Positions 41,461-53,239 of a DNA stretch of 64,000 nt are shown in pieces. Below the pieces are notes generated by a model. The model was not told the origin of the DNA. It searched no databases and saw only the letters and a program-made list of their open reading frames with translations. Each line of letters starts with the position of its first letter. Within the stretch, counting starts at the first letter, position 1. The stretch is from contig OY848920.1 of NCBI GenBank assembly GCA_963693285.1, forward strand, positions 6,089,135 through 6,153,134, written 5' to 3'. The position numbers and the translations under genes were made by a program. This DNA comes from Xestospongia muta. Taxonomy: Eukaryota > Porifera > Demospongiae > Haplosclerida > Petrosiidae.

Positions 41461-42745
41461 ACTACTTTATTAGTATATTTAAGAGAGATAAACTTACTAA
41501 ACTCTTTAGATCAGCTTATTTAACCAGTTTTCACACTTAATTTCTAATCTTTTTAACTTTCAAAAACCTCTAAACTGTTTATTTTAGAGTTTTAACCTAT
41601 TTAAACTACTTTATTAGTATATTTAAGACAGATAAACTTACTAAACTCTTTAGATCAGCTTATTTAACCAGTTTGCACAGTTAATTTCTAATCTTTTTTA
41701 ACTTTCAAAAAGCTCTAAACTCTTTATTTTAGAGTTTTAACCTATTTAGACTACTTTATTAGTATATTTTAGAGAGATATACTTACTAAACTCTTTATAT
41801 CAGCTTATTTAACCAGTTTTCACAGTTAATTTCTAATCTTTTTAACTTTCAAAAACCTCTAAACTGTTTATTTTAGAGTTTTAACCTATTTAAACTACTT
41901 TATTAGTATATTTAAGACAGATAAACTTACTAAACTCTTTATATCAGCTTATTTAACCAGTTTTCACACTTAATTTCTAATCTTTTTTAACTTTCAAAAA
42001 GCTCTAAAAACTTTATTTTAGAGTTTTAACATATTTAGACTACTTTATTAGTATATTTAAGAGAGATAAACTTACTAAACTCCTTAGATCAGCTTATTTA
42101 ACCAGTTTTCACACTTAATTTCTAATCTTTTTAACTTTCAAAAACCTCTAAACTGTTTATTTTAGAGTTTTAACCTATTTAAACTACTTTATTAGTATAT
42201 TTAAGACAGATAAACTTACTAAACTCTTTAGATCAGCTTATTTAACCAGTTTGCACAGTTAATTTCTAATCTTTTTTAACTTTCAAAAAGCTCTAAACTC
42301 TTTATTTTAGAGTTTTAACCTATTTAGACTACTTTATTAGTATATTTAAGAGAGATAAACTTACTAAACTCTTTAGATCAGCTTATTTAACCAGTTTTCA
42401 CAGTTAATTTCTAATCTTTTTTAACTTTCAAAAAGCTCTAAACTCTTTATTTTAGAGTTTTAACCTATTTAGACTACTTTATTAGTATATTTAAGAGAGA
42501 TAAACTTACTAAACTCTTTAGATCAGCTTATTTAACCAGTTTTCAAAGTTAATTTCTAATCTTTTTTACTTTCAAAAGGCTCTAAACTCTTTATTTTAGA
42601 GTTTTAACCTATTTAGACTACTTTATTAGTATATTTAAGAGAGATAAACTTAGTAAACTCTTTAGATCAGCTTATTTAACCAGTTTTCACAGTTAATTTC
42701 TAATCTTTTTTAACTTTCAAAAAGCTCTAAACACTTTATTTTAGA

Positions 42746-43030
42746 CATTAAGTTTTTTACTTTTCCAGAAACGGCACTTTGACTGTGCAGCCTGAAAATT
42801 CTTTTGCGAGCTTTAAGCTTTTGTTTTCCTTGACGATGTTCTTGATACTACTGTTGTAAAGTCCACGTTTTTCTATTCATTGCTAAACGTTGGTAGCTGC
42901 TAAGGCTTCGCTTGCCAAGTTATAGTAGTTCAAAGGTAACAGGCAGTGCAGACACACACACACACTGACAGACTACAATACCCTCGCTTTGCGCCCACGC
43001 ACAGCGAGGTTAATGAATGAGTGATCCATG
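42746..43030. repeat. CpG-containing module at the satellite edge, with a GC-rich hairpin and (AC)7
   Basis: Directly after the satellite the composition changes: CpG dinucleotides appear often and GC rises. An (AC)7 run lies at 42952-42965. At 42982-43009 CCTCGCT and AGCGAGG are perfect complements; inside them TGCG (42990-42993) pairs with CGCA (42998-43001) around a CCCA loop, with one mismatch. This looks like the end of a dispersed mobile element or repeat fragment, but I see no open frame, target duplication or second end. I cannot classify it. Confidence 0.5.
42982..43009. other. Strong GC-rich stem-loop
   Basis: Seven perfect pairs, one mismatch (T42989/C43002), then four more G-C-rich pairs closed by a 4-nt loop. 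It stands out against a window of roughly 25-35% GC. It is not followed by a T-run on either strand that would suggest a simple terminator. The function is unknown. Confidence 0.75.
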
Positions 43031-43252
43031 TGTCTACTTACTATTTCTTGCAATTGTAAGATTTTTGATCATTAAGTATAATAGAAAGAGGAACAATATT
43101 GTTACTCATCACTGAAACATTTATCAACAACATACTTACAATAACACTGTGTATTAATATGGTTTCCATTTACTTGTTAATAATGAAAATATACCTTATC
43201 CATTAATTCATATATAATTATAACATATTATACTACAACTTATTATTAGATT

Positions 43253-46200
43253 TTACACCATCAGTCTAGAGCCAGAGATATATCGACTCTCTGAGAGAAC
43301 ATTAGAAGTGCCAACATTATCTCTACGTCTTTGACATTGATTACATCTACGGTATTTCTGGCATTGATCATGAAGAAGTAACCCAGGACCTTGATCAGTA
43401 TTTTTTTGTATCTTTTGACCATGTTCACGTTTCTCTTTGACAGCATCTTGCCATGATGTCTCTAGCTCCTTTCTAGCTTCAATACGTTCTTGTCTTGATT
43501 GTTTCAGATTTAGCCATAAACTGGGAGTTAAGAATATTACATAATATTATGCATATATAAGTTCTTCATGAAAGCATTTTTAAAGCTAAACAGCTTTCAT
43601 GGACAGTCTAAATACTGTAAGTATATAGATTATTTATTGCCCAACCATGAGTGCTGATGGAACGTGTTACATGGAGGATAATATGGTTGAGTAATAGCAT
43701 ATTTGTGACTTGATACCAGGGAAGTTTAAACTTCAATGCTTTTAAGGTCATGAATGTACTTAACACTAGCAAATTGTGGCTCATACCACAAATGTTTGGC
43801 TAACATCACAGCATTGTATCTGGATACACTGTTGTTATGTCACTTTATAAGTCTAAATAGAAAGGTTGTAGACCATGCAGTATGACCTGATGATTACATT
43901 GGAAAAAGTGGATGTGTTGCAAAGTATTTAAATTTAAAAACAATCATGACAAACTCTTTATGATAAGTATCATTACTCATAATTATTGTATAATGTTAAA
44001 TAGCTTCAAACCATAGCCCTGGCCCAAATTTGATATTATAAGTAGTTATTGGTTAAGAAATAGGTTGGAGATTTCTACAGAAAATAAAATGCAAGGACAA
44101 AACCCAAGTGTTATTTTTGTTGTAAAACCCTTCAATCCATTTAGACAATTTGAGCTACAAGACCAACCCAAGCCACCCTTGCCATAATATGGCAGACTGC
44201 AATTTTGAAATATGGAGCATAGTGTGAATGTAAATGATAGCTGGACAAGCTTGTGGGCAAAAAGGTGGAGATCTGGACCCTTCAAGAAACCACTTAGCAT
44301 GAATCTCAGGCCTCCATTAAAGGTCTTACATTGAAAAAAGAAAGGGACTTGTGAATACAGTAGTATATTGGAGGTAGATATGATTCTTTAGAAGCCCTTC
44401 TAGTCTTATTGATTGATACTTAAGTCTTGATCAGTACAATTTAGTGACGGTATGCATTCCCTAACCAAGACTTTTAATTATTCAACTATTATCCATCTTC
44501 ACATAATTATGTTAGTTACAGTTAGAACTGTCACTTCTTTTAAGAATTGTAGTTTATGTCCCAAAAATATGTAGTCCATTTTCTAGATCAACAAAACGTC
44601 TTTTATTGCAAATTGGGCTAGTACAAAAGGCAGAGAAATGGAAACAATGGAAATGATTAAATATGGCTGTTGTTATAAATTAGAATCATAACTAACTTGT
44701 GACTAATTATCATAAATGGTAAGTGAAGTTGTTAAATAACTAAAAAATTAAACAAAAACCATCTTATTAACTATGTAAGTGTCAAAGAGTTCAAGCAAAG
44801 CACATATATTAGTTGAAGATGCACTTATTGTTTTCTTATAGTGTCACTAGTACACACTAATGCTTCCATAAACACACAGATTTACCTGTGGTTGATGCAA
44901 TGGCAACAAGGCATATAAAAGTTTATATTGGTGTGTGAAAACTGATGTGACTAGCCTACCAGTAACAGACATGAGCATAATGTTAATGTAAAATGAATAA
45001 TAAATTTTATGTTCCAAACCTAGCATTAATTTCAAAGCATAGAGCTGTAATATTATTACAATAGCCACAAGCTATAAATATTTAGTTATAAAATTTAGGA
45101 CCAGTCAATTGAGGAACAATCATCATATTATTCCCAGAAAATCATCCCTAATATTATTGTATGAAAAAAAATTATTCTTCATTTTAACGATTATTCCCAC
45201 ATTAATCCAGGAATATTTTCAACAAGACTATTAATAATCTTCTTTGATGTTAACGAGAAACATGATTAACATCCACATTGTATTTATAAACATTTGAGGT
45301 CTATTAGTCCATAGATACCTCATGTTTCTAACTAACATTAAAGGGAATTATAAATAAATCATCTAAGTGCAATATAATTACACAGAACAACTGTACACTG
45401 ATAACTAAGTGTGCTAGCATACAACTTACTCCTCTAAGTTATGGTGCAATATGTGTGCATCTTCTTGTTTGGATCTAAGAGCTTCTACTTTCAATGCTTG
45501 TTGCCTCTCAGATACAGTAGCTAACTGTTCTTTATAAAAGAGCTTAGCTCGTTGTCTTTGAGTTTGCATTTTAGTAGGAGATATGTCATGAACACCAAAC
45601 ACTGGTTGAGCTACTGGAGATGGTGTACGAACTTTGGCTGCCTTTACACGAACCTAGAACAAATTACATATACATGTATTGTATATGTGCTCTACTTGAA
45701 ACATGATTGTTGGTGGTAGTTAAAAGTTACATGTACCTAAATATAAATAACTTGTACATACAAGTACATGTATAGTCTACATCATGTTTTCATATATGTT
45801 AAAATTTAGGGTTTAGGGATGGACCTAGTTCTTGCAATCATTTATTTAGGTACAGGCATCACTGGAATGACTAACTCCATCACCTTTCATTTCATGGCAT
45901 ATTTTTATTAGATTATGACTTAAGCACAGGGCCTGATTTACATGGAAAGAAATAATGTATGATGGTTTTATTTTTTATTATGTGAATGCTTTGATGTAGA
46001 TTATTTGTGAGGTGACTGATCATGTAGTTGTTTCTTGTATCTCTTGTCATGTAGGAGCTGATGAAGCTCAGAGTGAAGGAGTATCTATATTGTAGTGTAT
46101 AATTAAATGCACACATTATATAAATGTGATTTAACAACATGGGTGTAGAAAAAAGAAATTGCATGGACTGTAAACAACTACATGTAAGTAGTGGTTGTGC

Positions 46201-49200
46201 ATATACATTATGTATTGTATAGTATATGGGTATATTTAGACAATATAATGTACATATACATGTGTTACATATACCTGTTCATCTAAGGCTCTTTGATAGT
46301 CAGCTTTCTTCTCAAACATCTTTGTAGCAAAAGCTTCTTGAATTACTTTTAGCCTAATCAATGGTCATAAAAACCATGTACATAATATGCAACAAGAATA
46401 TTTTGTATGCTAAAATAACTTTCGTCACAAAATATTTTAGAATGATAATAAGTTAATACAAAATTTGTTAGTGTTTATGGACAGGCATTGAAATGGTGTA
46501 TTTTTACACTTTTCAAACTAAAAAAAATCTTATATTATAGTATATCATTTAGGATATCATTTACTATACACTTACCAAAATAAAATATATAAATTGTAAC
46601 ATACACATCCTAGAATATGCCTAGGTATAAGTAGGTCATGATTGTTTGCATGATAGCTGGAAGTTTCCTGTAGCAACTGTATAAATACAGTATATGAACT
46701 TTTATTCTAAGATAGTCCAACATGGTTAAGGCCTAATTGCTGACTTCGGATAAAAATAGGATTGTCACAATGCTTTTTGACACAGGTGTTGACTCTTGAG
46801 GATCATCCCAGGATTATACTGGGATAACCACAGTAACTACAGCATTCTAGGATACTCTGAGATATGATACATAGACACAATTGTACTTTAGGAGACAAGG
46901 GTAATGACTCTTATAACTATCCCAAGATTGCCTGAGCCAATGTAACATTACTATTGTAGGATACTTTGCTGCAAGGCCTCTGACTCTGATGATCAGCCAG
47001 AATTGTCCTGGAATAGCCACAGTAACTTCAATTTTCTAGGACTATTATCCTAGGTTATGACTGTGTGAGATCATATTTAGAGTAATGTCACACAAATGAC
47101 ACAATCAAACAAGTTGTAAACCTCTTGTTACGTTAACATACTAGGACAATTCTGGGATGATTGCAGTAACTATAGTCCATAGTCAATGACCTATAATATA
47201 CATGTTTACAAGCATACAGCCATAATTATAGGCAGACTTATAACAAACTACAGGAAATCCATAGATGATGTCAAAATTAGAGTGCCGACAGTCAATGGGG
47301 TGGACGAACAAGCATGTCATTAGGGTCCTGTAGGCTTCATGGATAAACAGATTGTGATACTCACTCTTTCGACAGTTGTAGCTGCTCTTGTCTCTCACAA
47401 TCTTCCTGTTGATCTTTATGTTTTTGCATAGCCTTTCTTCTTCTTGTGACTTGCTCGTCTAACTGTTGACAATAGTCTAGCTGTTTTTTTGTGTAGCAAG
47501 GAGTTGTGGAACGATGATGGAAGATATATGATGGCTAAAGACAAGGAGAAAAGGAAAAAGAAGGGAAGGAAGTGGAAACTTAATATATTTTATGTTGGTC
47601 ACAATATCACATTCAAAAGAATATTCATGTACATGGACATCGGAATAACAACTTACATGAAAATTGGAATTTCGGATGTGTTCTTTCTTTTCATTATACT
47701 AAAGAATTACATGTGACATACAAATAAGTTGCATCACTAATAGTGATCTGTGTTAAACTATTGTGCTAATTGCAATGAAATATGTGACATACAAATAAAT
47801 CTCCTGAATAATATTTTAAATAAAAATCTTGTACAAAATAGCTGCTAGCAACTTTGAATAAGTAAGTTTTTATAACTTTCTTATTTGGGTTATCTGCTAA
47901 GTTTATGATAAATATTTTAGGTATGAAATGTTGAACAGAGAATAATCTACCAAAATAACAGAATACCTTTTTCCTTTGAGCTTCTTCAAGATTAAAGTGA
48001 GCATCATTGTCAGCAATTTCCTTGTTCTTCATTTGCTTATACTAAAAATTATGAAAAGTCACTCATAAAAGGATTGATGTTTAGAATAAATGTGTCACAA
48101 CATAAATATTTATTGTACAAATATGTTGGAACTTTTAACTTTTTAGTGATGATATTTTTCATGTACACCAAGTTTTAATAACTATAACTTTTCATAGCAT
48201 ATTTTTAAACTTCAAAAATATACATACACCTATAGAGTGGATATACTATACACACTAGTACTTAATACGTGCACAACAAGTACCTTTTCATTAGCCATTA
48301 TTAGTGCTTCTCTCCTTTGTTGAAAGTCCTGCAACAATTTATCTTGGAATATTTCTCGTAACCTCCTCTCCTCAGCTAAAGAGATGGGTACATTGCGAAG
48401 AGCTCTCTGATGACAAAGATAACAAAGCTCCTGTCCAGTGGTTGAGCTATGACAGCATGTGCTTGATTGAGTACTGGTACTGCTAGTAATAGGAGTTCTA
48501 GTACCATCAGAACTAACAAGAGAGAGTGGCTCTACAATTTGAGAATGATATTGGAGTTAAGGAAAGAGAAATATGAAATATATCAGATAGACAGATGAAT
48601 AAAGTCATCAACAAATCAATAAACAGACAAGGGAGATGTACATAAATAAATGCAAAGTCAAAAAAGATCAGACCAAAGAAGGAGAACCAAAAACGTGGAC
48701 AAATAGACAACAAACATTTATATCATAAAACTAACGAGAAATAGAGACAACAGTAGCTGGTTGAGGCATGTGATATGGAGTGGTAGGTCTGTCTTGATAT
48801 AAAACGTCTACATGTATAAGTGATAATACAACCAAATGAAACTGTATTAGATATGCAATGTACAAATATACATAGTATTACATGTATTATACAGATGTAC
48901 ATGTAGGTACATTTATCATAATAATTATGTACATGTACGTACATGCAACCAATGCAGTAGTGACTGAACATCACAGTACTTTTAGTTACCTAGAATATGG
49001 TCAGGCTTTTACCCTACAACAAACTATCATTCTAATGCTACTACCATGTACATGTATATGCATACTGACCATTATCGGAGCTCTTGCTGGCTTTGGTTTT
49101 GACCTTGTCAAGAGAAGAGTGTGTACTTGAAGTAACATAAGATGATGGGGCAGAAGAGTTGGTAGTGGAGGTCAGGCTTAAGTTAGAAACATCATTGGAA

Positions 49201-52200
49201 GCTTCCATTATCCTAAATTGTAATGATAAGACACAGTGTTTACATATCTTCTGATAGTCGAATTTATGTCAAGGTTACACAATAGTAATTTGCTAACAGA
49301 TTTTTTGTTTTAGTGAGATCACTTTATAACAATTGAACAACTACAAACTTGAAACATAGAAGCTGTCCTAACATAGAAGTGACCTCAAAGCAGATGTTGA
49401 ATACAAGCTTGTATCAGTGTGGAGGTAGCATGAATGAAGTGATACAGACTGTCCTTTGAACAGGTTGTAAATCTATTGTAAATGTACCGTATATCTGCTA
49501 GAGATATTCCAAAACTATAATATAATGTTTAAATAAACATTAATGAAACATTCTGGTATGATAGCGACGTTTTTTTCATACATAACAAAGGTGGTAAACA
49601 TTTACCACTTATCAAGCATTGTAAGTATTTGCCATGATGACTTACATAAATTCTCAACTACAATTGTACATATACTGTGTAAACTTCACTAATAAGGAGC
49701 ATGACACCAAAATTCCTACTATTTGCAAAAAATGCATATAAATTACCAACATTCATGTTGAATTTTCTCAATACATGTATTCTAAATGGGCTAAATCAGT
49801 ATTTACCTAAATCAAGTCATATGTATATGACAACAAACTATAAGGGTTACCTATGGTCTTACTAAACCATTGCACATCATACCTCATTCTACTGTAATTA
49901 ATGATATTTGGTGATGTTACTATTGTCTAGTACCTTAACACAAGGCAACTAATTTGGAGTTATATCTTGTACTACTAATATTACATTATGAAAGGACACC
50001 TCTATACAGCTGTGCTTTGTAGTCAGTGATATAGATGTTCAGTTCAATGTGCTCTACTCACTTTGGCAGCGTAGGAGATAGTGGTGTCTGTTTGTTAGGA
50101 TTAGACATGATAGAGCCTTCTGATTCAGGACATGTTCTAGGACGCTGTATGAATGTACATGTAATTCTATATAACAACTGATTTAGTAATATAAAATATT
50201 TTCTTAATTAAATGCCTAATTTGAATAAATGCATGCCTTCTTTAACTAACACTGAGAATAAGTACCGCAGTTGTGAAAATCAACGTTTCATTGGAATAAA
50301 CACCTGGTCATATATTGTCAGGTTAAATAAATGACTGGTCAAGAGTTTTGTGAGTAAAAAATGTCCAGGGCATTTAATCAAGGAAATACTGTAGGTTGGT
50401 TAAAGCTGTTGTACCTTTACATATTATAATAGTACAACTGTTATAAATTAAAAAGTACAAACTCAATTATAGTTTTATAAACATAACACAATTATAACTG
50501 CTAAAACCAGGCAAGAGTATAATGTGACTACAAATTTGTTACAAGTACATATACATGTACTTACTAATACTGTTACACGTACCAGCAGATTTACACATGT
50601 ATGCTAAAAAGAAATGTATGATTAACTTACAAAGGCATATTCTAAACTTCCTGATGAGTCGATAGAATGTACAAACTCTTTAAAGAACTTCATTCGAGCT
50701 CTCTTCTCTCGAAACAATAACCGTCCAATCTTTGGAAAGTCCAAGTTGATGTTTTTATAAGCAACAAGTGCTTTAGCTAGAGCTTGTAGTATCTCCCGTA
50801 TTGAGATCTCCACTGTATCTCGATTATATGGTGTACCATTTGATAACACTGTGTAGTTTAATGATACCACTGGAATATGACCTATACAATTGACAGTAAT
50901 ATGAATACTATATTCTCTAAAGTGTGGAAACCTAGATGCTATAATTAGATATAGACAAACTTATAAATGTGGGTTGAGTCTGAGCGAGCCCCATACTTGT
51001 CATGTCAATGGACAATTTTAGATGAAGGGATTCTGTAATTCTCTAATTTAGTGCTAATATAACTCTTAAACATGTGTTTTTGTTTAAAGTTCTTTTTGTA
51101 TGAACATTTGTAGTCTGAGCTAGCATGGACATGGATACTAATTTGCTATGTAGCTTGGAGAGAGATAAAGAGAGAGCCTGTCATGCATTCAAGATGGAAA
51201 ATGACAAAAGAGAAAGATTAAAAAAAAGAGAAGATGAGGGATACAGCAACATGTAATGTCGATTAAGAGACTTGTAACATGTAACTTAACAATGACGAAG
51301 ACAATTTGGGTTATTCTTTTCTTTATTGTAACTTCTGTAAATAAAATGTACATTAGGTAGAATTTGGGTTGGTCAGTGTTATAATTTAATACTGTTTAAT
51401 TGAATATTGTTATAATGGTTTTATTATGTCATAACAATAGTTTGGTCAGGCTAATCACACTAAATAGTTTATATTATACTAAATTCGAATATAAATAATG
51501 CATTAAGACTTGAGACTACACACACATATATATTAGCTACTACTGAGGGGCCTAGTGAGTGAGATGTGGTAGTCTGCAAGGAATGACACTCTATTCATCT
51601 GAGGCTCTTGTTTGTTGACTTCTTGGTTCCATACATCATATATCATTGACTTCGACATAATGATTGACTTTTAGCTTTCACTGGGTGCCTGGAGTATTTT
51701 GTAATTACTATAATTCTTAACAAAGAAATGAACTGAAGACAGAAATATGGCTATAACTTGGAACCAAAACTATTGTATAAAATCCTCATATACCTTACTT
51801 ATTATTCTATATGTATCCTACATTGACTAGTGGGTTAGTTAGTGTAGTAATACCTGTTGCATGTTGTTTGAGGTAGGAAAGAGAATGAGTCTGAGAAAAG
51901 GACTCTGCCATTACAAAGACTGGTCGTTGGATTGTAATGACTTTGTTTCCACCAAATTCTATCTTGCGCTGAGAGAAGGTGAACGTACCAAACCCTTGGA
52001 TACAAACACCCTGGAAACATTGAAGTATAAACAGTTAAATTTGAAAAACATAGCTTCAAGGTACACTAAATGCAACTATATAAACAACATTTGAGGGTTC
52101 ATAAGCATCTGTTATAGCTGGTGATGTAGAGTACATACCTATGTAGCAATAAATTAGCAATATTAAATAAAGAACTTAAAACTTAAGTGGGTTAGTGATA

Positions 52201-53131
52201 TCAAGGTATGTGTACTTTTTATTGAAGAAGGGGATGTGTTGATTCTGAATGAATTAGCTATAGTCATTTATTACAGTTGCTTATACAGTTTTTTCAAGTA
52301 CCTAATAGTAAATATTGTGTAATGTGGCATTATCATCTATTGATTTTCCAGAAAAATTCAAATTACAAGCTACACTATTTCATCAGACAACTCTAGTTAA
52401 TATGACAAGGTTGATTTTATGTGCAGTCAATCTGTGAGCATCATAACACATTTGAACTTTGAAGTGTATTTACAAAGGCTAAAAACTAAGTAAGTAAGTG
52501 CTTGAAATGTTAGTTAAGGCTGATTCACACTACACATGTAGAGTGTTGCGTTACAACTGGAAGTGCCTACAAACAAACGAGCAAGTGCTATGTAACATAA
52601 GAGTAGAAATATTTTCTACTCTTGCATTAAGTTACATCTCATTGTTGGTTTGTAGGCACTTCCTGTCGTAACGCAAAGCTCTATGTGTGTAGTGTGAATC
52701 AGCCTTTATCTCTTTTACTGGGGCTTCAGTAAGAGTAAGCAAAACTATCTCCAAGTCTAGACAGTCACTAATGATTACACTCTCTAGTTTTTTCAAAAGT
52801 TAATGAGCAAGGCAGTATTCAGTCTTCTAAATTTGACTTTAATTATTGTGAGTATCTATCATGATTTAATTATAGGTCTCTGTGATGCTTTCATTACCTT
52901 TACTTGCAGCATCTGTCTCTCTATAAAGTCAGCTAAACAATCCCAGATAGCCAAAACATCTAGAACAGAATATCAAAAAAGTAAGACCCAATATAATAGC
53001 TAAAGAAATACTAAGAATGTGTATATTTTATAGTCATACTAAATTAACTTACCATCCTCTGATATTTGGGGTATTAGAGAGTATTTGCTCTTCTTAGCCT
53101 CAGAAACTAGGGATATAATTGTCTCTGTCAT
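43253..53131 (-). CDS. CCDC81: CCDC81 homologue (two HU-like domains plus coiled coil), 12 exons
   Basis: Exons in transcript order: 53131-53053, 52959-52898, 52010-51854, 50881-50631, 50144-50062, 49212-49070, 48531-48284, 48041-47967, 47480-47365, 46353-46275, 45653-45430, 43520-43253. All junctions are GT-AG and in phase; the joined frame is 1785 nt (594 aa plus TAA). Residues about 20-100 read as the first CCDC81 HU-like domain (GFGTFTF, then IQRPVFVMAE) and about 101-183 as the second (PYNRDTVE, MKFFKEFVHSIDSSGSL). A Ser/Thr-rich linker follows. Next come a Cys/His cluster (C284, C285, H286, C295, C298, H299) ahead of an arginine-rich stretch, a long charged coiled coil (about 310-555), and a C-terminal cysteine motif (C559, C565, C568) before the terminal SRLMV. 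Domain order and length match animal CCDC81, a member of the eukaryotic HU/IHF clade linked to the centrosome. Introns run from 93 to 1909 bp. I see no clear AATAAA after the stop. Confidence 0.93.
46786..47165. repeat. Diverged short repeats in CCDC81 intron 9
   Basis: Three related units begin near 46786 (TTGACTCTTGAGGATCATCC), 46899 (ATGACTCTTATAACTATCCC) and 46979 (CTGACTCTGATGATCAGCC). Each continues with a CACAGTAACT-like or AATGTAACAT-like motif and TTCTAGGA or TGTAGGATAC. Near 47130-47165 the same pattern appears in inverted orientation (the reverse complement reads AATCATCCCAGAATTGTCCT). The unit is about 80-110 bp and quite decayed. Confidence 0.55.
52517..52705. mobile_element. 189-bp foldback MITE, PIF/Harbinger-like, in CCDC81 intron 2
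   Basis: The left arm begins AGGCTGATTCACACTACAC and the right end reads the same on the other strand. Similarity of the arms continues through GCGTTAC and GGAAGTGCCTACAAA almost to the centre, so nearly the whole element is one inverted repeat with arms of about 85-90 bp. It is flanked by TTA at 52514-52516 and at 52706-52708, a 3-bp target duplication typical of PIF/Harbinger elements. It codes for nothing. Arm divergence is modest, so insertion is moderately old. Confidence 0.85.
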
Positions 53132-53239
53132 TATGGTGGCAATGATAACAGAGAGAAAGATTTATCCCTAACTTTTCGTCACACTAGCTAGCGGGAAGAG
53201 TTACTGCTTGTATCCATGGTTACTATTGCCATGGCTGCA
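53132..53239. promoter_or_regulatory. Bidirectional promoter of CCDC81 and the divergent gene, with X-box-like and E2F-like motifs
   Basis: Only 84 bp separate the CCDC81 start codon (ending at 53131) from the divergent start codon at 53216. The stretch contains GCGGGAA (53191-53197), the core of an E2F-type site. Around the divergent start codon, GTATCCATGGTTAC (53210-53223) matches 10 of 14 positions of the canonical RFX X-box, and TTGCCATGGC (53226-53235) is identical to the 10-bp X-box core. From the CCDC81 side these sit about 80-105 bp upstream of its start codon, a usual distance for RFX sites. No TATA box is evident. The motifs are seen; RFX control is inference. Confidence 0.5.

Larger units (their letters stand above)
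1..42745 (+). repeat. Satellite array, ~145-bp monomer, ~294 head-to-tail copies
   Basis: Each unit can be phased on TATATTTAAG; successive starts fall at 1, 145, 290, 435 and 578, and the last full start is near 42630, giving a mean period of about 145 bp. All copies I read are in the same orientation, with no other DNA interspersed. My consensus has 34 G+C in 145 positions and no CpG, and is strand-asymmetric (about 22 C to 12 G). Copies differ by scattered substitutions and 1-4 bp indels, often in the T-run around consensus position 77-82. Recurrent alternatives occur just after the phasing motif (AAGACAG, AAGAGAG or TTAGAGAG). There is no long reading frame. The array begins before the window. 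The unit length is close to the DNA wrapped by a nucleosome, so a centromeric or heterochromatic role is possible, but that is inference. Confidence 0.98.

Noticed and set aside
1..42745. CRISPR-like or telomeric array
   Set aside because: Repeats are contiguous without unique spacers, the unit is 145 bp, and there is no short telomere motif; the rest of the window is eukaryotic with introns.
44046..44300. 84-codon minus-strand ORF
   Set aside because: Lies wholly inside the 1.9-kb last intron of CCDC81, lacks splice or family evidence, and has a low-complexity hydrophobic composition.
47489..47716. 75-codon plus-strand ORF rich in lysine
   Set aside because: Lies in a CCDC81 intron opposite the gene, with only chance-like AT-rich codons and no neighbours to join.
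51835..52059. Minus-strand ORF MKLCFSNLTVYTSM
   Set aside because: It is a shadow frame of CCDC81 exon 3 (52010-51854), which encodes the HU-like GFGTFTF segment in another frame.
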